A stretch of DNA of 64,000 bases from Pseudomonas viridiflava (GTDB taxonomy: Bacteria > Pseudomonadota > Gammaproteobacteria > Pseudomonadales > Pseudomonadaceae): contig NZ_LKEH01000027.1 in the NCBI RefSeq assembly GCF_001642795.1, forward strand, positions 292,325 to 356,324. The letters are read 5' to 3'. Each line of letters opens with the position of its first letter. The stretch's first letter is position 1. The notes below the pieces were generated by a model that saw nothing but the letters and a program-made list of their open reading frames with translations, did no database searches and was not told the origin of the DNA. The translations under genes and the position numbers were made by a program. Positions 42,893 to 52,567 of this stretch are shown here, in pieces.

Positions 42893-44779
42893 GTGAGTTC
42901 CGAACCAAGATCCTCAACGCTGCACACCGAAGTCAACCCGCCACGCTACCGTCAGGTGAGCATTGGCCATCCTGCCGTTGAAGTGCGCGAAGAGCGGGGC
43001 GTCCTGCATATGCGCTCGCTTGAACCGCTGGCCGAGTTGCCCAGGCGCTTGCTTGACCGGTTGGTGCATTGGGCCGATGTGCGTCCACAACAGACCTTCG
43101 TCGCCGCCCGCGATAGCCTGGGTGGCTGGCGCACGGTCAGCTATGCCGAGATGCTGGACAGCGTGCGCGCCATTGCCCAGAGCCTGCTTAAATATGGGCT
43201 GTCGGCCGAAAAGCCGCTGGCGCTGCTGTCGGGTAACGACATCGAACACCTGCAAATCGCCCTGGGAGCGATGTACGCAGGCATTCCCTACTGCCCGGTG
43301 TCGCCTGCCTACTCGGTGCTGTCCCAGGATTACGCCAAGTTGCGCCACGTTTGCGGCGTGTTGCGGCCGGGTCTGGTATTCGTCAGCGATGCAGCGCCTT
43401 TCCAGCGTGCCATCGACGCGGTGATTCCCGCCGATACGCCAGTCATCACCGTGCGTGGTCAGCTCGCCGGGCGATCCCATATCCGATTCGACAGCCTGCT
43501 GGTACAACCCGGCGGCGCCGAAGCCGAGGCTGCATTCGACGCCACCGGGCCGGACAGCATCGCCAAGTTTCTGTTCACCTCAGGCTCCACCAAGCTGCCC
43601 AAGGCCGTGGTCACGACCCAGCGCATGCTCTGCGCCAACCAGCAAATGCTGCTGCAGACCTTTCCGGTGTTTGGCAAAGAACCTCCGGTGCTGGTGGACT
43701 GGCTGCCGTGGAATCATACCTTTGGTGGCAGCCATAACGTCGGCATCGTGCTCTACAACGGCGGCACCTTCTATCTGGACAACGGCAAACCCACGGTTCA
43801 GGGCTTCGCTGAAACCCTGCGCAACCTCAAGGAAATTTCGCCGACTGCCTACCTGACCGTACCCAAGGGCTGGGAGGAACTGGTCAACGCGCTGGAGCAG
43901 GACGCCGAGCTGCGCGACCGATTTTTCTCGCGTATGAAACTGTTCTTCTTCGCCGCCGCCGGATTGTCGCAAAGCATCTGGGACCGGCTCGACCGGGTTG
44001 CGGAGCTGCATTGCGGCGAGCGCATCCGCATGATGGCCGGGCTGGGCATGACCGAGGCCGCGCCGTCCTGCACTTTCACTACGGGGCCGCTGTCCATGGC
44101 CGGTTACATCGGCCTGCCAGCGCCGGGTTGCGAAGTGCGGCTGGTGCCGGTGGACGGCAAGCTGGAGGGTCGCTTTCGTGGGCCGCACATCATGCCGGGC
44201 TACTGGCGCTCGCCGCAGCAGACCGCCGAGGTGTTCGACGAAGACGGCTTTTACTGCTCCGGTGACGCGATAAAACTCGCCGACCCGACAGCGCCAGAGT
44301 TGGGCCTGATGTTCGATGGCCGTCTGGCGGAGGATTTCAAATTGTCGTCCGGGGTGTTTGTCAGCGTCGGCCCGATGCGCAACCGCGCGGTACTCGATGG
44401 CTCGCCCTATGTGCAGGATGTGGTCATCGCCGCGCCAGATCGGGAATGCCTGGGCGCGCTGGTGTTCCCGAGGCTGCACGACTGTCGCCAACTGTCGGGG
44501 CTGAGTGCCGATGCCAGTGATGCCGAGGTCCTGACCAGCGCACCGGTTCGCCAGTGGTTCTCTGACTGGCTGGCTCGCTTGAACCGTGATGCCACCGGCA
44601 ACGCCAGTCGTCTTGAATGGATCAGCCTGCTGGTCGAGCCCGCATCGATTGACCGTGGAGAAATCACCGACAAGGGCTCGATCAACCAGCGTGCCGTGCT
44701 GCAGTGGCGTGCAGCGATCGTCGATGCGCTGTATCGCGGCGAAGAACCCGACGTGCTGCGTGCCGGCCCTTTGAAATGA
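42893..44779 (+). CDS. fcs: Feruloyl-CoA synthetase
   Basis: A 628-aa AMP-forming acyl-CoA ligase activating ferulate and p-coumarate. It has the AMP signature FTSGSTKLPKAVV (about residues 225-237), GMTEAAPSC and a Y/F-x-SGDAIKL motif, then the C-terminal hinge DGRLAEDFKLSSG and catalytic Lys region EITDKGSINQRAVL. The GTG start (after GGAGAG) is preferred; an in-frame ATG at 42851 lacks a good site. Its last bases overlap aat (ATGA). Confidence 0.93.
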   Translation: MSSEPRSSTLHTEVNPPRYRQVSIGHPAVEVREERGVLHMRSLEPLAELPRRLLDRLVHWADVRPQQTFVAARDSLGGWRTVSYAEMLDSVRAIAQSLLKYGLSAEKPLALLSGNDIEHLQIALGAMYAGIPYCPVSPAYSVLSQDYAKLRHVCGVLRPGLVFVSDAAPFQRAIDAVIPADTPVITVRGQLAGRSHIRFDSLLVQPGGAEAEAAFDATGPDSIAKFLFTSGSTKLPKAVVTTQRMLCANQQMLLQTFPVFGKEPPVLVDWLPWNHTFGGSHNVGIVLYNGGTFYLDNGKPTVQGFAETLRNLKEISPTAYLTVPKGWEELVNALEQDAELRDRFFSRMKLFFFAAAGLSQSIWDRLDRVAELHCGERIRMMAGLGMTEAAPSCTFTTGPLSMAGYIGLPAPGCEVRLVPVDGKLEGRFRGPHIMPGYWRSPQQTAEVFDEDGFYCSGDAIKLADPTAPELGLMFDGRLAEDFKLSSGVFVSVGPMRNRAVLDGSPYVQDVVIAAPDRECLGALVFPRLHDCRQLSGLSADASDAEVLTSAPVRQWFSDWLARLNRDATGNASRLEWISLLVEPASIDRGEITDKGSINQRAVLQWRAAIVDALYRGEEPDVLRAGPLK

Positions 44780-46011
44780 ACGGGCAGTATTCGGCCTTCA
44801 GCGACGTGGCGATCATCGAGTCGGTGCGCACGCCGTGGATCGATCTAGGCGGCGCGCTGGCGCAGGTGTCGCCGATCGATCTGGGCATAAAGGTCGGCCG
44901 TGAGGTCCCGGCTCGGGCCGCTATCAAGGCGGAGCGGGTCGATACCGTGCTGGCCGGATCAATGGCGCAGGCCAGTTTTGACGCCTACCTGCTGCCCAGA
45001 CACATCGGTCTGTACAGCGGCGTGGCGCAGAGCGTTCCGGCACTGGGCGTGCAGCGCATCTGTGCGACCGGTTTCGAACTGTTGCGTCAGGCTGCTGTGC
45101 ACGTCGGTGCAGGCGGACAGCTCGCGCTGTGTGTCGCAGCTGAATCCATGTCGCGCAATCCGATTGCCGCCTACACCCATCGCGACGGATTTCACCTGGG
45201 CGCTGGTGTTCAGTTCAAGGATTTTCTCTGGGAAGCGCTGTACGACCCGGCGCCGGGCATGGACATGATCGCCACCGCCGACCACCTTGCACGGCGCCAC
45301 GGTCTCACTCGTGAGCAAGTGGATGGCTACGCGCTCTTGAGCCATGAGCGAGCGCTTCAGGCTCAGGTCAGCGGCAGGTTTGGCACAGAGATCGTGGCCG
45401 TCACGTCCGAGCAGTTCGTGCTGGACGGTTATCAGCCCAGAGCCATCGAGTTGCCGCGCGGCGTGGACAGCGTGTCGCAAGACAGCCACCCGCGCGCTAC
45501 TGATATGGCGGCGCTGTCGAGGCTGCGCTCCATCCATGCCGACGGTGTACAGACCGCAGGCAACAGTTGCGCCGTGGTCGACGGCGCAGCGGCAGCGCTG
45601 GTGGGCAGGGCGTCGGAAACGGACGGTCCGGTTCTGGCGCATCTGCTGGCCAGTGCCGTGGTGGGCGTGCCTCCCGAATTCATGGGCATCGGCCCGGCCC
45701 CGGCCATTCAGTTGCTGTTGCAGCGCAGCGGCTTGAGGCTCGCCGATATCGGGCGCCTGGAAATCAACGAAGCGCAAGCCGCTCAGGTGCTCGCCGTTGC
45801 CCAGACGCTGGAGCTCGATAGGGATCGCTTGAATGTTCACGGCGGATCGCTTGGCCTTGGGCATCCATTGGCGGCAACCGGGCTGCGGCTGGTCATGACG
45901 TTGGCTCGCCAGTTGCGCGACGCCAATCTGCGATACGGCATTGCCGTTGCCTGCGTCGGCGGCGGGCAGGGGATGGCGTTGTTGATCGAGAATCCTGCGT
46001 TTGAGGGCTAG
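44776..46011 (+). CDS. aat: Acetyl-CoA acetyltransferase (thiolase), Aat-type
   Basis: A 411-aa thiolase with nucleophile C96 (RICATGFELL), H363 (GGSLGLGHPLAATG) and second catalytic C393 (VACVGGGQG). The aat gene of the HR199 ferulate locus occupies the same position. It may handle the acyl-CoA side of an alternative beta-oxidation route or recycle acetyl-CoA. The start overlaps the fcs stop (ATGA), showing cotranslation. Confidence 0.9.
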   Translation: MNGQYSAFSDVAIIESVRTPWIDLGGALAQVSPIDLGIKVGREVPARAAIKAERVDTVLAGSMAQASFDAYLLPRHIGLYSGVAQSVPALGVQRICATGFELLRQAAVHVGAGGQLALCVAAESMSRNPIAAYTHRDGFHLGAGVQFKDFLWEALYDPAPGMDMIATADHLARRHGLTREQVDGYALLSHERALQAQVSGRFGTEIVAVTSEQFVLDGYQPRAIELPRGVDSVSQDSHPRATDMAALSRLRSIHADGVQTAGNSCAVVDGAAAALVGRASETDGPVLAHLLASAVVGVPPEFMGIGPAPAIQLLLQRSGLRLADIGRLEINEAQAAQVLAVAQTLELDRDRLNVHGGSLGLGHPLAATGLRLVMTLARQLRDANLRYGIAVACVGGGQGMALLIENPAFEG

Positions 46012-46159
46012 TGTTTCCACGACCCATAGAACCTGCTCAAACAACCCGGCCATGGCCTGCAGGCCCCGGTTTCTATGGCGCTTATCATACCTTTATATAG
46101 CTTGACCAAACGCTGGCGAAGCGCGAATCTCGCAGGCTCAGACAACACGGATTGCATCC

Positions 46160-46516
46160 ATGCGTACCCTCGCCGAACTCTCTTTCGATTTTATCTGGCA
46201 TTTGATGTTCACGGATGAGGATCAGCTCGAGCAGGATCTGGCGGTCCGCATGCTTGAAAATACGTGTGATCATCTGATGAAGATGTCGGATGAAGAGAGA
46301 AGGGCGTTTATCACTGTAGCGATCGAACGTCGCGCCATCTGGCTGGCAAACGCAAACGCTCGTTCGTCCAGGCAGCGCGTTGCTGACGAACAGAAGCAGT
46401 TTCTCGATGATGTGATATCCGGTCAGTTCTTCAGTCAGTTCGAAGAGCCGACGGTCCCCGACGACCATGACCGTGTCGTGCCTATCCGCAGTTATCGAAA
46501 AGGCGGCCAGCGCTAG
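46160..46516 (+). CDS. Hypothetical protein (118 aa)
   Basis: A small soluble, helical and acidic-to-mixed protein: MRTLAELSFDFIWHLMFTDE, EEERRAFITVAIERRAIWL and a basic C-terminus PIRSYRKGGQR. No known domain. It follows the thiolase by 148 bases and converges on the Rid gene. The Shine-Dalgarno sequence is weak but the frame is clean. Confidence 0.6.
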   Translation: MRTLAELSFDFIWHLMFTDEDQLEQDLAVRMLENTCDHLMKMSDEERRAFITVAIERRAIWLANANARSSRQRVADEQKQFLDDVISGQFFSQFEEPTVPDDHDRVVPIRSYRKGGQR

Positions 46517-46536
46517 TCTGGCCGCTGCTCACTCGA

Positions 46537-46944
46537 TCAGTTCACTCTGCCATCAGGCAGCTTTGCAACCACCTTGATCTCGAATTCAAAGCCATAAAGC
46601 CAGGTCACGCCAACGGCGGTGACGGTCGGATAGGGTGCCTGCCCCCAGTACTGCGGCACGACTGTGTTCCAGATGTGCTCGAATTTCTTCTCCGGATCGA
46701 CGATGAACAAGGTGACGTCCTGTACATCGCTGAATGTGCATCCGGCCGCCTCCAGCACGGCATTCAGGTTGCGAAACGCGAGTTGCACCTGCTTGTCCGG
46801 ATCGGGTTCCGGCGAGCCGTCCTCGCGACTGCCGACCTGACCGGAAACAAACAGAAGACCATTGGCGCGCACTGCTGGCGAATAGCGGTTGCGTTCATAA
46901 AGGGCCTGGCGGCCTGTCGGGAATACCACGTCACGCTGTGTCAT
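46537..46944 (-). CDS. RidA/YjgF-family protein (non-RidA subgroup)
   Basis: A 135-aa Rid protein with ANGLLFVSGQVGSREDGS, QVQLAFRNLNAVLEAAGCTF and FEFEIKVVAKL. The catalytic Arg of true RidA imine deaminases (in the R-L-P-K segment before EIE) is missing: the sequence is TAVGVTWLYGFEFEIK, so deaminase activity is doubtful. It is divergent from a LysR gene that may control it. Confidence 0.88.
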   Translation of the reverse strand: MTQRDVVFPTGRQALYERNRYSPAVRANGLLFVSGQVGSREDGSPEPDPDKQVQLAFRNLNAVLEAAGCTFSDVQDVTLFIVDPEKKFEHIWNTVVPQYWGQAPYPTVTAVGVTWLYGFEFEIKVVAKLPDGRVN

Positions 46945-47086
46945 GAGCTTTCTCCATCCAAAGGTCGCAGTGACCTGTCATTCAAGATGGATCGACTTTA
47001 GGCGCTTGCGCTGGACGGATAAACGCGCAACTGTAGTCATCACTGTTTGGTAATCCCAAACAATCAGGCATAAACACGGGGCGAGA

Positions 47087-48004
47087 ATGGATCGGTTCGA
47101 TGCGATGCAGGCGTTTGCGCGAGTGGTGGAGACTGGCAGCTTCACCAAGGCCGCCGGCACGTTGCACATGAGCAAGACCAGCGTGACGCAACTGGTGCAA
47201 CAGCTTGAGGCCCGTCTGCGGGTCAAGCTGCTCAATCGCACCACGCGCAAGGTCAACGTCACGGCGGATGGCGCTGCGTATTACGAGCGTGTGATACAGC
47301 TGCTGGCAGACATGGACGATGCCGAGACCAGCCTGTCCAGTGCTGCGGCATTGCCTCGGGGCCGACTCCGCGTGGACGTCCCCAGCCCCTTCGCCAGCCT
47401 GCTGCTGATGCCGGCATTGCCTGCCTTTCACGCGCGCTATCCCGACATCCAGATCGACCTGGGTGCCAGTGACCGGGTCGTCGATCTGGTTCGAGAGAAC
47501 GTGGACTGTGTGCTGCGTGGCGGAGAGATCACTGATCAGTCGCTGATTGCACGACGGGTCGGGGATCTGCGGCTGGGCATTTACGCGACGCCCGGCTATC
47601 TGCAGCGCATGGGAACGCCGGACCATCCGAAGGACCTCGAGAACTCGCATCACCGGATTGTCGGTTATCTGTGGGCACGCACCGGCAAGGCGCTGCCTTA
47701 CGCCATGCATCGTGGTGAGGAAAGCGTGCATGTCCACGGTCGTTACGTATTGGCGGTGGACGACGGCAATGCCTATCTGGCTGCCGGGCTGGCAGGAATG
47801 GGTGTCATCTGGCTTCCCGACTACATGGTCCGGCCTCATCTTGGCAGTGGTGATCTGGTGCCGCTGTTCGAAGACTGGCGTATGGACTCGATGCCGATGT
47901 ACGTAGCGTTTCCGCCGAACCGGCATGTCAGCGCCAAAGTCCGGGCCTTCATCGATTGGGTTGCGGAACTGATGGCCGAGCATGCGCCTGTCAATGCGCG
48001 TTAA
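47087..48004 (+). CDS. LysR-type transcriptional regulator
   Basis: A 305-aa regulator with an N-terminal winged helix (FARVVETGSFTKAAGTLHMSKTSVTQLVQQLE) and a full effector domain (about residues 90-300). The CrgA/PBP2_CrgA_like style (LNRTTRKVNVTADGAAYYERV) is common in Pseudomonas. It is divergent from the Rid gene, with 142 bases between, and probably controls it. It shares four bases (TTAA) with the stop of the next LysR gene. Confidence 0.9.
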   Translation: MDRFDAMQAFARVVETGSFTKAAGTLHMSKTSVTQLVQQLEARLRVKLLNRTTRKVNVTADGAAYYERVIQLLADMDDAETSLSSAAALPRGRLRVDVPSPFASLLLMPALPAFHARYPDIQIDLGASDRVVDLVRENVDCVLRGGEITDQSLIARRVGDLRLGIYATPGYLQRMGTPDHPKDLENSHHRIVGYLWARTGKALPYAMHRGEESVHVHGRYVLAVDDGNAYLAAGLAGMGVIWLPDYMVRPHLGSGDLVPLFEDWRMDSMPMYVAFPPNRHVSAKVRAFIDWVAELMAEHAPVNAR

Positions 48005-48918
48005 CGGCGCGCCGACAGCTGTTGCGGGGCCAGAAAGGCGTCGTGAAAGTACTGACGAAACGCCTGCATCGCCGGACTGAACGCGCGCTCGCGATGCCAG
48101 GCGAGGCCCACGCTCATGGGCGTAACCTTGTCTGTCACCGTGATGGTTTCGATGCGCTTGCCTTCCAGCGACCAGGGCCGATGCACCAGATCCGACAGGA
48201 TGGCCACGCCGCTGCCGTTGGCGACCATGCTGCGTACCGCCTCGACCGAACTGGTGCGCACCCGCACGCTGGGTTTCTGGCGGGCCATCTCCCAGTAGCG
48301 CATGGCACTCTGCTCCGCTTCGTCGACGGTGAGCAGGATATATGGCTCTTTGGCCACATCCGCGAGGCTCACCACATCACGCTGGCACAACGGATGATGG
48401 CTGGGCAGCCACAGGCGACGCTCGGAATTGAACAGTGTTTCGGAAACGATATCCGGGTGAGTGATGTTCTCGGTGAGCACCACCGCCATGTCGAAACAGC
48501 CCTCCAGCAAACCCTGTTCGATGGCCTGACGTTCCTGCTCATGGACCTGAATGGATACGTCCGGATGCCAGTGTTCCAGCCGTTGCAGGTGGTGGGGCAG
48601 GAAATAGCCGATCACGGTGTAACTCGCGGCCAGGCGCAGCAGCCCGCTGGCGCGCACGTCAGGCAACGGGCTGTTCAAGGCATCGTCGACGCTGCGCAGG
48701 ATCACATAGGCGCGGTTGAGAAAATGCCGCCCGGCGTCGGTCAGCGTCATGCCTTGTGCCGAACGCTGGAACAGCAGACTTCCGAGAATGTGCTCCAGCT
48801 CCTTGATTGCTGTGGTCACCGCTGACTGGGAGATGTTCAGGTGAATGGCCGCCTGGGATATCTGGCCGATCTCTGCAGTGGCGACAAAATAGCGAATCTG
48901 GCGAAGGGTGAGGGACAT
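48001..48918 (-). CDS. LysR-type regulator next to pxpABC
   Basis: A 305-aa regulator with the HTH FVATAEIGQISQAAIHLNISQSAVTTAIKELE and the effector domain after residue 90. It is divergent from pxpA, so it probably activates the 5-oxoprolinase genes. A palindrome (AGATAA-4-TTATCT) lies between. It overlaps the previous LysR by four bases. Confidence 0.9.
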   Translation of the reverse strand: MSLTLRQIRYFVATAEIGQISQAAIHLNISQSAVTTAIKELEHILGSLLFQRSAQGMTLTDAGRHFLNRAYVILRSVDDALNSPLPDVRASGLLRLAASYTVIGYFLPHHLQRLEHWHPDVSIQVHEQERQAIEQGLLEGCFDMAVVLTENITHPDIVSETLFNSERRLWLPSHHPLCQRDVVSLADVAKEPYILLTVDEAEQSAMRYWEMARQKPSVRVRTSSVEAVRSMVANGSGVAILSDLVHRPWSLEGKRIETITVTDKVTPMSVGLAWHRERAFSPAMQAFRQYFHDAFLAPQQLSARR

Positions 48919-48950
48919 CGTCTTTCCTTCAGGCAGGCCATCTGATTTAT

Positions 48951-48966
48951 AGATAAAGGGTTATCT
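48951..48966. promoter_or_regulatory. Possible LysR operator before pxpA
   Basis: AGATAA-AGGG-TTATCT has 6-base perfect arms in the gap between the divergent LysR gene and pxpA. AT-rich dyads with T-N11-A spacing are typical LysR sites; this one is only a candidate. Confidence 0.45.
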
Positions 48967-49047
48967 GTTAATAGATCTACCCAAGGGGTCGGGAGAAATC
49001 TAACGTTGTCTGCGTCAGATCGCAATTTCATGTCAGGAGGGTGCGAC

Positions 49048-49806
49048 ATGCGGACAGTCGATTTCAATTCGGACATGGGTGAAAGCTTCGGTGCCTGGAC
49101 CATCGGTGATGGCGTGGACACCGAACTCATGAAATTCATCAGCTCAGCCAATGTGGCCACCGGCTTTCATGCGGGCGACCCCGGCACCATGCGTCGTACG
49201 GTCGAGCAGGCCAAGCGTCTTGGAGTTGCCGTCGGGGCGCATCCGGGGTTTCACGATCTGGTCGGGTTCGGCCGTCGTCATATTCAGGCTCCGGCGCAGG
49301 AACTGGTGGACGACATGCTCTACCAATTGGGCGCCTTGAGAGAGATCGCGCGCGCCCAGGGCGTAACGCTGCAACATTTCAAACCCCACGGTGCGCTTTA
49401 CATGCACCTGGCCCGTGACGAGGAAGCGGCCCGTTTGCTGGTCGAAAACCTGCAGCGCGTAGAGCCTGCGTTGTTGCTTTACTGCATGCCAGGCTCGGTC
49501 ATCTGCAGAGTCGCGCAGGAACTGGGGCAGCCGGTCATCCGTGAGTTCTACGCCGACCGCGCTTACGATCTCAGCGGCTCGATTGTCTTTACCCGTAACG
49601 TGCAGGCTTACGATCCGGCGAAAGTGGCGGCGCGGGTGCTGCGTGCCTGTCAGGAAGGCGTGGTGCAGACCGTCGAGGAAGAGGATCTGGCCATCGAGTT
49701 CGACTCCATCTGCCTGCACAGCGACACGCCAGGTGCGCTGGATCTGGCCGAAGCGACACGCAGGGCGCTGGACAATGCCGGTATTCTGGTGAAAGCGCCC
49801 CGATAA
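49048..49806 (+). CDS. pxpA: 5-Oxoprolinase subunit PxpA (LamB/YcsF)
   Basis: A 252-aa LamB/YcsF protein: [54 protein letters not shown] and [15 protein letters not shown]. PxpA works with PxpBC to hydrolyse 5-oxoproline to glutamate with ATP. The ATG at 49048 follows GGAGGG; an upstream in-frame ATG at 49006 has no comparable site. It is the first gene of the unit. Confidence 0.92.
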   Translation: MRTVDFNSDMGESFGAWTIGDGVDTELMKFISSANVATGFHAGDPGTMRRTVEQAKRLGVAVGAHPGFHDLVGFGRRHIQAPAQELVDDMLYQLGALREIARAQGVTLQHFKPHGALYMHLARDEEAARLLVENLQRVEPALLLYCMPGSVICRVAQELGQPVIREFYADRAYDLSGSIVFTRNVQAYDPAKVAARVLRACQEGVVQTVEEEDLAIEFDSICLHSDTPGALDLAEATRRALDNAGILVKAPR

Positions 49807-49888
49807 CCCTGCAAGGACACCGGCACACAGATGCCGGGTCCCGTTACCGTTTGCCTGCCGTTCTCCAACCCATCCAAGAGGAACAGAC

Positions 49889-49924
49889 ATGGCCGACTAT
49901 CAATCCAGCGGAGGGCGGGCATGA
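49889..49924 (+). CDS. Possible 11-codon ORF coupled to pxpB
   Basis: A short frame (MADYQSSGGRA) with AAGAGGAA before it, ending exactly in the ATGA that starts pxpB. It may be the relic of a gene that sits between pxpA and pxpB in related operons, or help ribosomes reach pxpB. There is no evidence for a peptide function. Confidence 0.3.
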   Translation: MADYQSSGGRA

Positions 49925-50793
49925 ACGATCCGATTCGCTACAGTTTCGGTGCCGACGAACACCTGTTTGCCGAGGTCAGCGAAAGCATGTCGCTGGAAGC
50001 CTTCTTCAAGGGCATGGCGGTGACCCGTGCTGTGGAGCGCCTGCAACTCGATGGCGTGCTGGACGTGTGTCTGGCCAATGCTTCATTCCAGATCCGCTTT
50101 GATCCGGACCGGATTACGCCCCATGCTTTGCTCGATGCCGTCAGAACCGCAGAGGCAGGTGCGGTCGCAGAGCGCACGCTGCAGACCCGCATCATCGAGA
50201 TTCCGGTGCTTTATAACGATCCCTGGACCCACGAGACCCTGATGCGCTTTCGCGACCGTCATCAGGACCCGAGCGGCACGGACCTGGAGTATGCCGCACG
50301 GATCAACAATCTGGCCGACGTCGACGCCTTCATTGCGGCTCACAGCGGCGCGCCGTGGTTCGTGTCGATGGTGGGCTTCGTGGCCGGGCTGCCGTTCATG
50401 TTTCAGATGGTCGAGCGCGAGCGTCAGTTGCAGGTTCCCAAATACCTGCGTCCGCGCACCGACACGCCGAAACTGACCCTCGGTCATGGCGGCTGCTTTG
50501 GCTGTATCTACTCGGTGCGCGGAGCAGGCGGCTACCAGATGTTCGGCGTCACGCCAGCCCCGATCTACGACCCGCAGCAACAATTGGCGTATCTGAAAGA
50601 GCACATGGTGTTTTTCAGGCCCGGCGATATCGTTCAGTTCAAACCCATCGATCGTGAGGCTTACGACCTTGCTGTTGCCGAAGTGGGCGCAGGTCGATTC
50701 GATCTGCGCATCCGTCCGGTCGAGTTCTCTCTCGATAGCTTTCTCGCCGACCCGGCCGGTTATCCGGCTTCGCTGCAGGAGGTGCTGGCATGA
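49921..50793 (+). CDS. pxpB: 5-Oxoprolinase subunit PxpB
   Basis: A 290-aa allophanate-hydrolase-subunit-1-type protein (KipI family). It has PVLYNDPWTHETLMRFRDRH, PWFVSMVGFVAGLPFMFQM and GGYQMFGVTPAPIYDP. The start at 49921 is set by the ATGA overlap with the mini-ORF. It joins PxpC to form the ATP-dependent part of 5-oxoprolinase; the shared ATGA with pxpC couples their translation. Confidence 0.9.
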   Translation: MNDPIRYSFGADEHLFAEVSESMSLEAFFKGMAVTRAVERLQLDGVLDVCLANASFQIRFDPDRITPHALLDAVRTAEAGAVAERTLQTRIIEIPVLYNDPWTHETLMRFRDRHQDPSGTDLEYAARINNLADVDAFIAAHSGAPWFVSMVGFVAGLPFMFQMVERERQLQVPKYLRPRTDTPKLTLGHGGCFGCIYSVRGAGGYQMFGVTPAPIYDPQQQLAYLKEHMVFFRPGDIVQFKPIDREAYDLAVAEVGAGRFDLRIRPVEFSLDSFLADPAGYPASLQEVLA

Positions 50794-51764
50794 TCAAGGT
50801 ACTTAAACCGGGATTGGCGACTTCAGTTCAGGATCTGGGCCGCGAAGGGTATTACCACCTGGGCATTCCGCCTTCCGGCGCACTGGACCAATATGCGCTC
50901 AGCGCAGCCAACCAATTGGTCGGCAATCCGCCGGGCGCTGCGGGTCTGGAATGCACGCTGGTAGGGCCTGAACTGGAATTTCAGTCCGACGCATTGGTCG
51001 CGGTGTGCGGCGCGCACATGACGCCTCGCCTGGATGGGGTCGATATGCACCATGACACGGCATTCGCAGTGAAAGCGGGGCAGGTACTGCGTTTCGATTT
51101 TCCCAAGGATGGCGCTCGCGCTTATGTGGCGGTGGCAGGCGGTATCGATGTGCCGGTGGTGCTGGGCAGTCGTTCGACCTACACGCTGGGCGCGTTGGGC
51201 GGTTTTGAAGGGCGACGTCTGGCTGCTGACGATCAGTTGGCAATCGGTGTACCCAGTGGCAAAGGCCGGGCGGGAGCCAGTCTGCCGATGGCCTTGCGTC
51301 AGTCGCTGGGCGGTGAGGTGTATCTGCGCGTGGTGCCGGGGCTGTACTACGAGCGGCTGACGGAGTATGCGGCGACCAGCTTTTTTTCCGAATCCTGGAC
51401 GGTGGGTTCCGAGGCAGACCGCATCGGCTATCGCTTCAAAGGCGGCAAGGCGCTGACCTTCCAGCCACGCGAGCAACCGTTTGGCGCTGGCTCCGATCCC
51501 TCCAACATTGTCGACAGTTGTTATCCGATCGGTTCGATTCAGGTGCCGGCCGGGCTGGAACCCATCGTGCTGCATCGCGACGCGGTGTCCGGCGGCGGCT
51601 ACGCAATGATCGGCACGGTGATCAGCGCCGACCTCGACCTGATCGGGCAGATGCAGCCCAATCAGAAGGCGCGTTTCGTGGCCGTCACCCTTGAAGACGC
51701 CTTGCAGGCTCGCAAGTCGTACAAAAAGAAGCTGGCGTGCCTGAGCCGGTTATTTGAATCCTGA
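50790..51764 (+). CDS. pxpC: 5-Oxoprolinase subunit PxpC
   Basis: A 324-aa allophanate-hydrolase-subunit-2-type protein (KipA family): VLKPGLATSVQDLGREGYYHLGIPPSGALDQ, AYVAVAGGIDVPVVLGSRSTY and PVGSIQVPAG-like YPIGSIQVPAGLEP. The three-gene order pxpABC is the standard bacterial arrangement. It ends the unit and faces the TetR gene. Confidence 0.92.
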   Translation: MIKVLKPGLATSVQDLGREGYYHLGIPPSGALDQYALSAANQLVGNPPGAAGLECTLVGPELEFQSDALVAVCGAHMTPRLDGVDMHHDTAFAVKAGQVLRFDFPKDGARAYVAVAGGIDVPVVLGSRSTYTLGALGGFEGRRLAADDQLAIGVPSGKGRAGASLPMALRQSLGGEVYLRVVPGLYYERLTEYAATSFFSESWTVGSEADRIGYRFKGGKALTFQPREQPFGAGSDPSNIVDSCYPIGSIQVPAGLEPIVLHRDAVSGGGYAMIGTVISADLDLIGQMQPNQKARFVAVTLEDALQARKSYKKKLACLSRLFES

Positions 51765-51829
51765 CGCGTCGGGTGTTCCGGGCGGCCGGTTTAGTATCGC
51801 CGGCCTTGCCCAGCTGAAGCAGGAACGTC

Positions 51830-52402
51830 TCAAGACAATTTTTCGGCCTGAACGAGCATCGTTGCCCGGCAGGCTTCGAGTATTTCGTCTGCCAGTTTCG
51901 AATCGTTCGGCACGGCGCGTGACAACATGATCGCGCCCACCGCATGGGCCAGCATGTCCAGCAGCGCTGCCCGTGATGCCTTGGGGTCCGCTTCCTGCGC
52001 CGCCGCATCAGGCGCCATGTTTTTCAGCAACTGTTCAATGCCGTTGGCGAAGGCGTTTTTGACGTCGTCGGACTGGCGCGATGCATCGCCGCCGAGAGCG
52101 GCCATTGTGCAGCCGGTCGCAACGTCATCGCGATGTTCCCGGCTCAGGTAGTACTCAAGGAAGCGGGCAGGGCTGACGTCCGCCGACTGCTCCACGATTT
52201 TCGACATGCTGCAGGCAGCCGCTTCAGCCATCAGGTCGGACTTTGACCCGAAGTGCTTGTAGAACCCGCCATGGGTGAAGCCTGCAGCGGCCATCAGGTC
52301 TGCCACTCCCACTCCGTCATACCCGTGCTCGCGAAACTGCACCGATGCCGTTTCGACAATGTGCGCGCGGTTCGCTTGCGCCTGCGCTTTGGTGACCCTC
52401 AT
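51830..52402 (-). CDS. TetR-family transcriptional regulator
   Basis: A 190-aa repressor: MRVTKAQAQANRAHIVETAS, GYDGVGVADLMAAAGFTHGGFYKHFGSKSDLMAEA as HTH, and a helical C-terminus with TGCTMAALGGDASRQ. The ATG at 52402 follows AGAGG; a longer start at 52465 has none. It is divergent from the SDR gene and probably represses the SDR-membrane protein-quinone reductase set, whose genes are of the type induced by aldehydes or quinones. Confidence 0.87.
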   Translation of the reverse strand: MRVTKAQAQANRAHIVETASVQFREHGYDGVGVADLMAAAGFTHGGFYKHFGSKSDLMAEAAACSMSKIVEQSADVSPARFLEYYLSREHRDDVATGCTMAALGGDASRQSDDVKNAFANGIEQLLKNMAPDAAAQEADPKASRAALLDMLAHAVGAIMLSRAVPNDSKLADEILEACRATMLVQAEKLS

Positions 52403-52567
52403 GAGATGCCTCTGTGTGTATGCGATCCAATATGCACGCACTATAGCATTGATGTTAACCGTCATTAAAGTTGTTGACGAATAAGATGCCGATCATCATC
52501 ATTGTGGCAAGTCCAGGCGACCATCGCTTGGGCACCTCAATGATTCTTTCTGCAAGAGAGCACGCCC

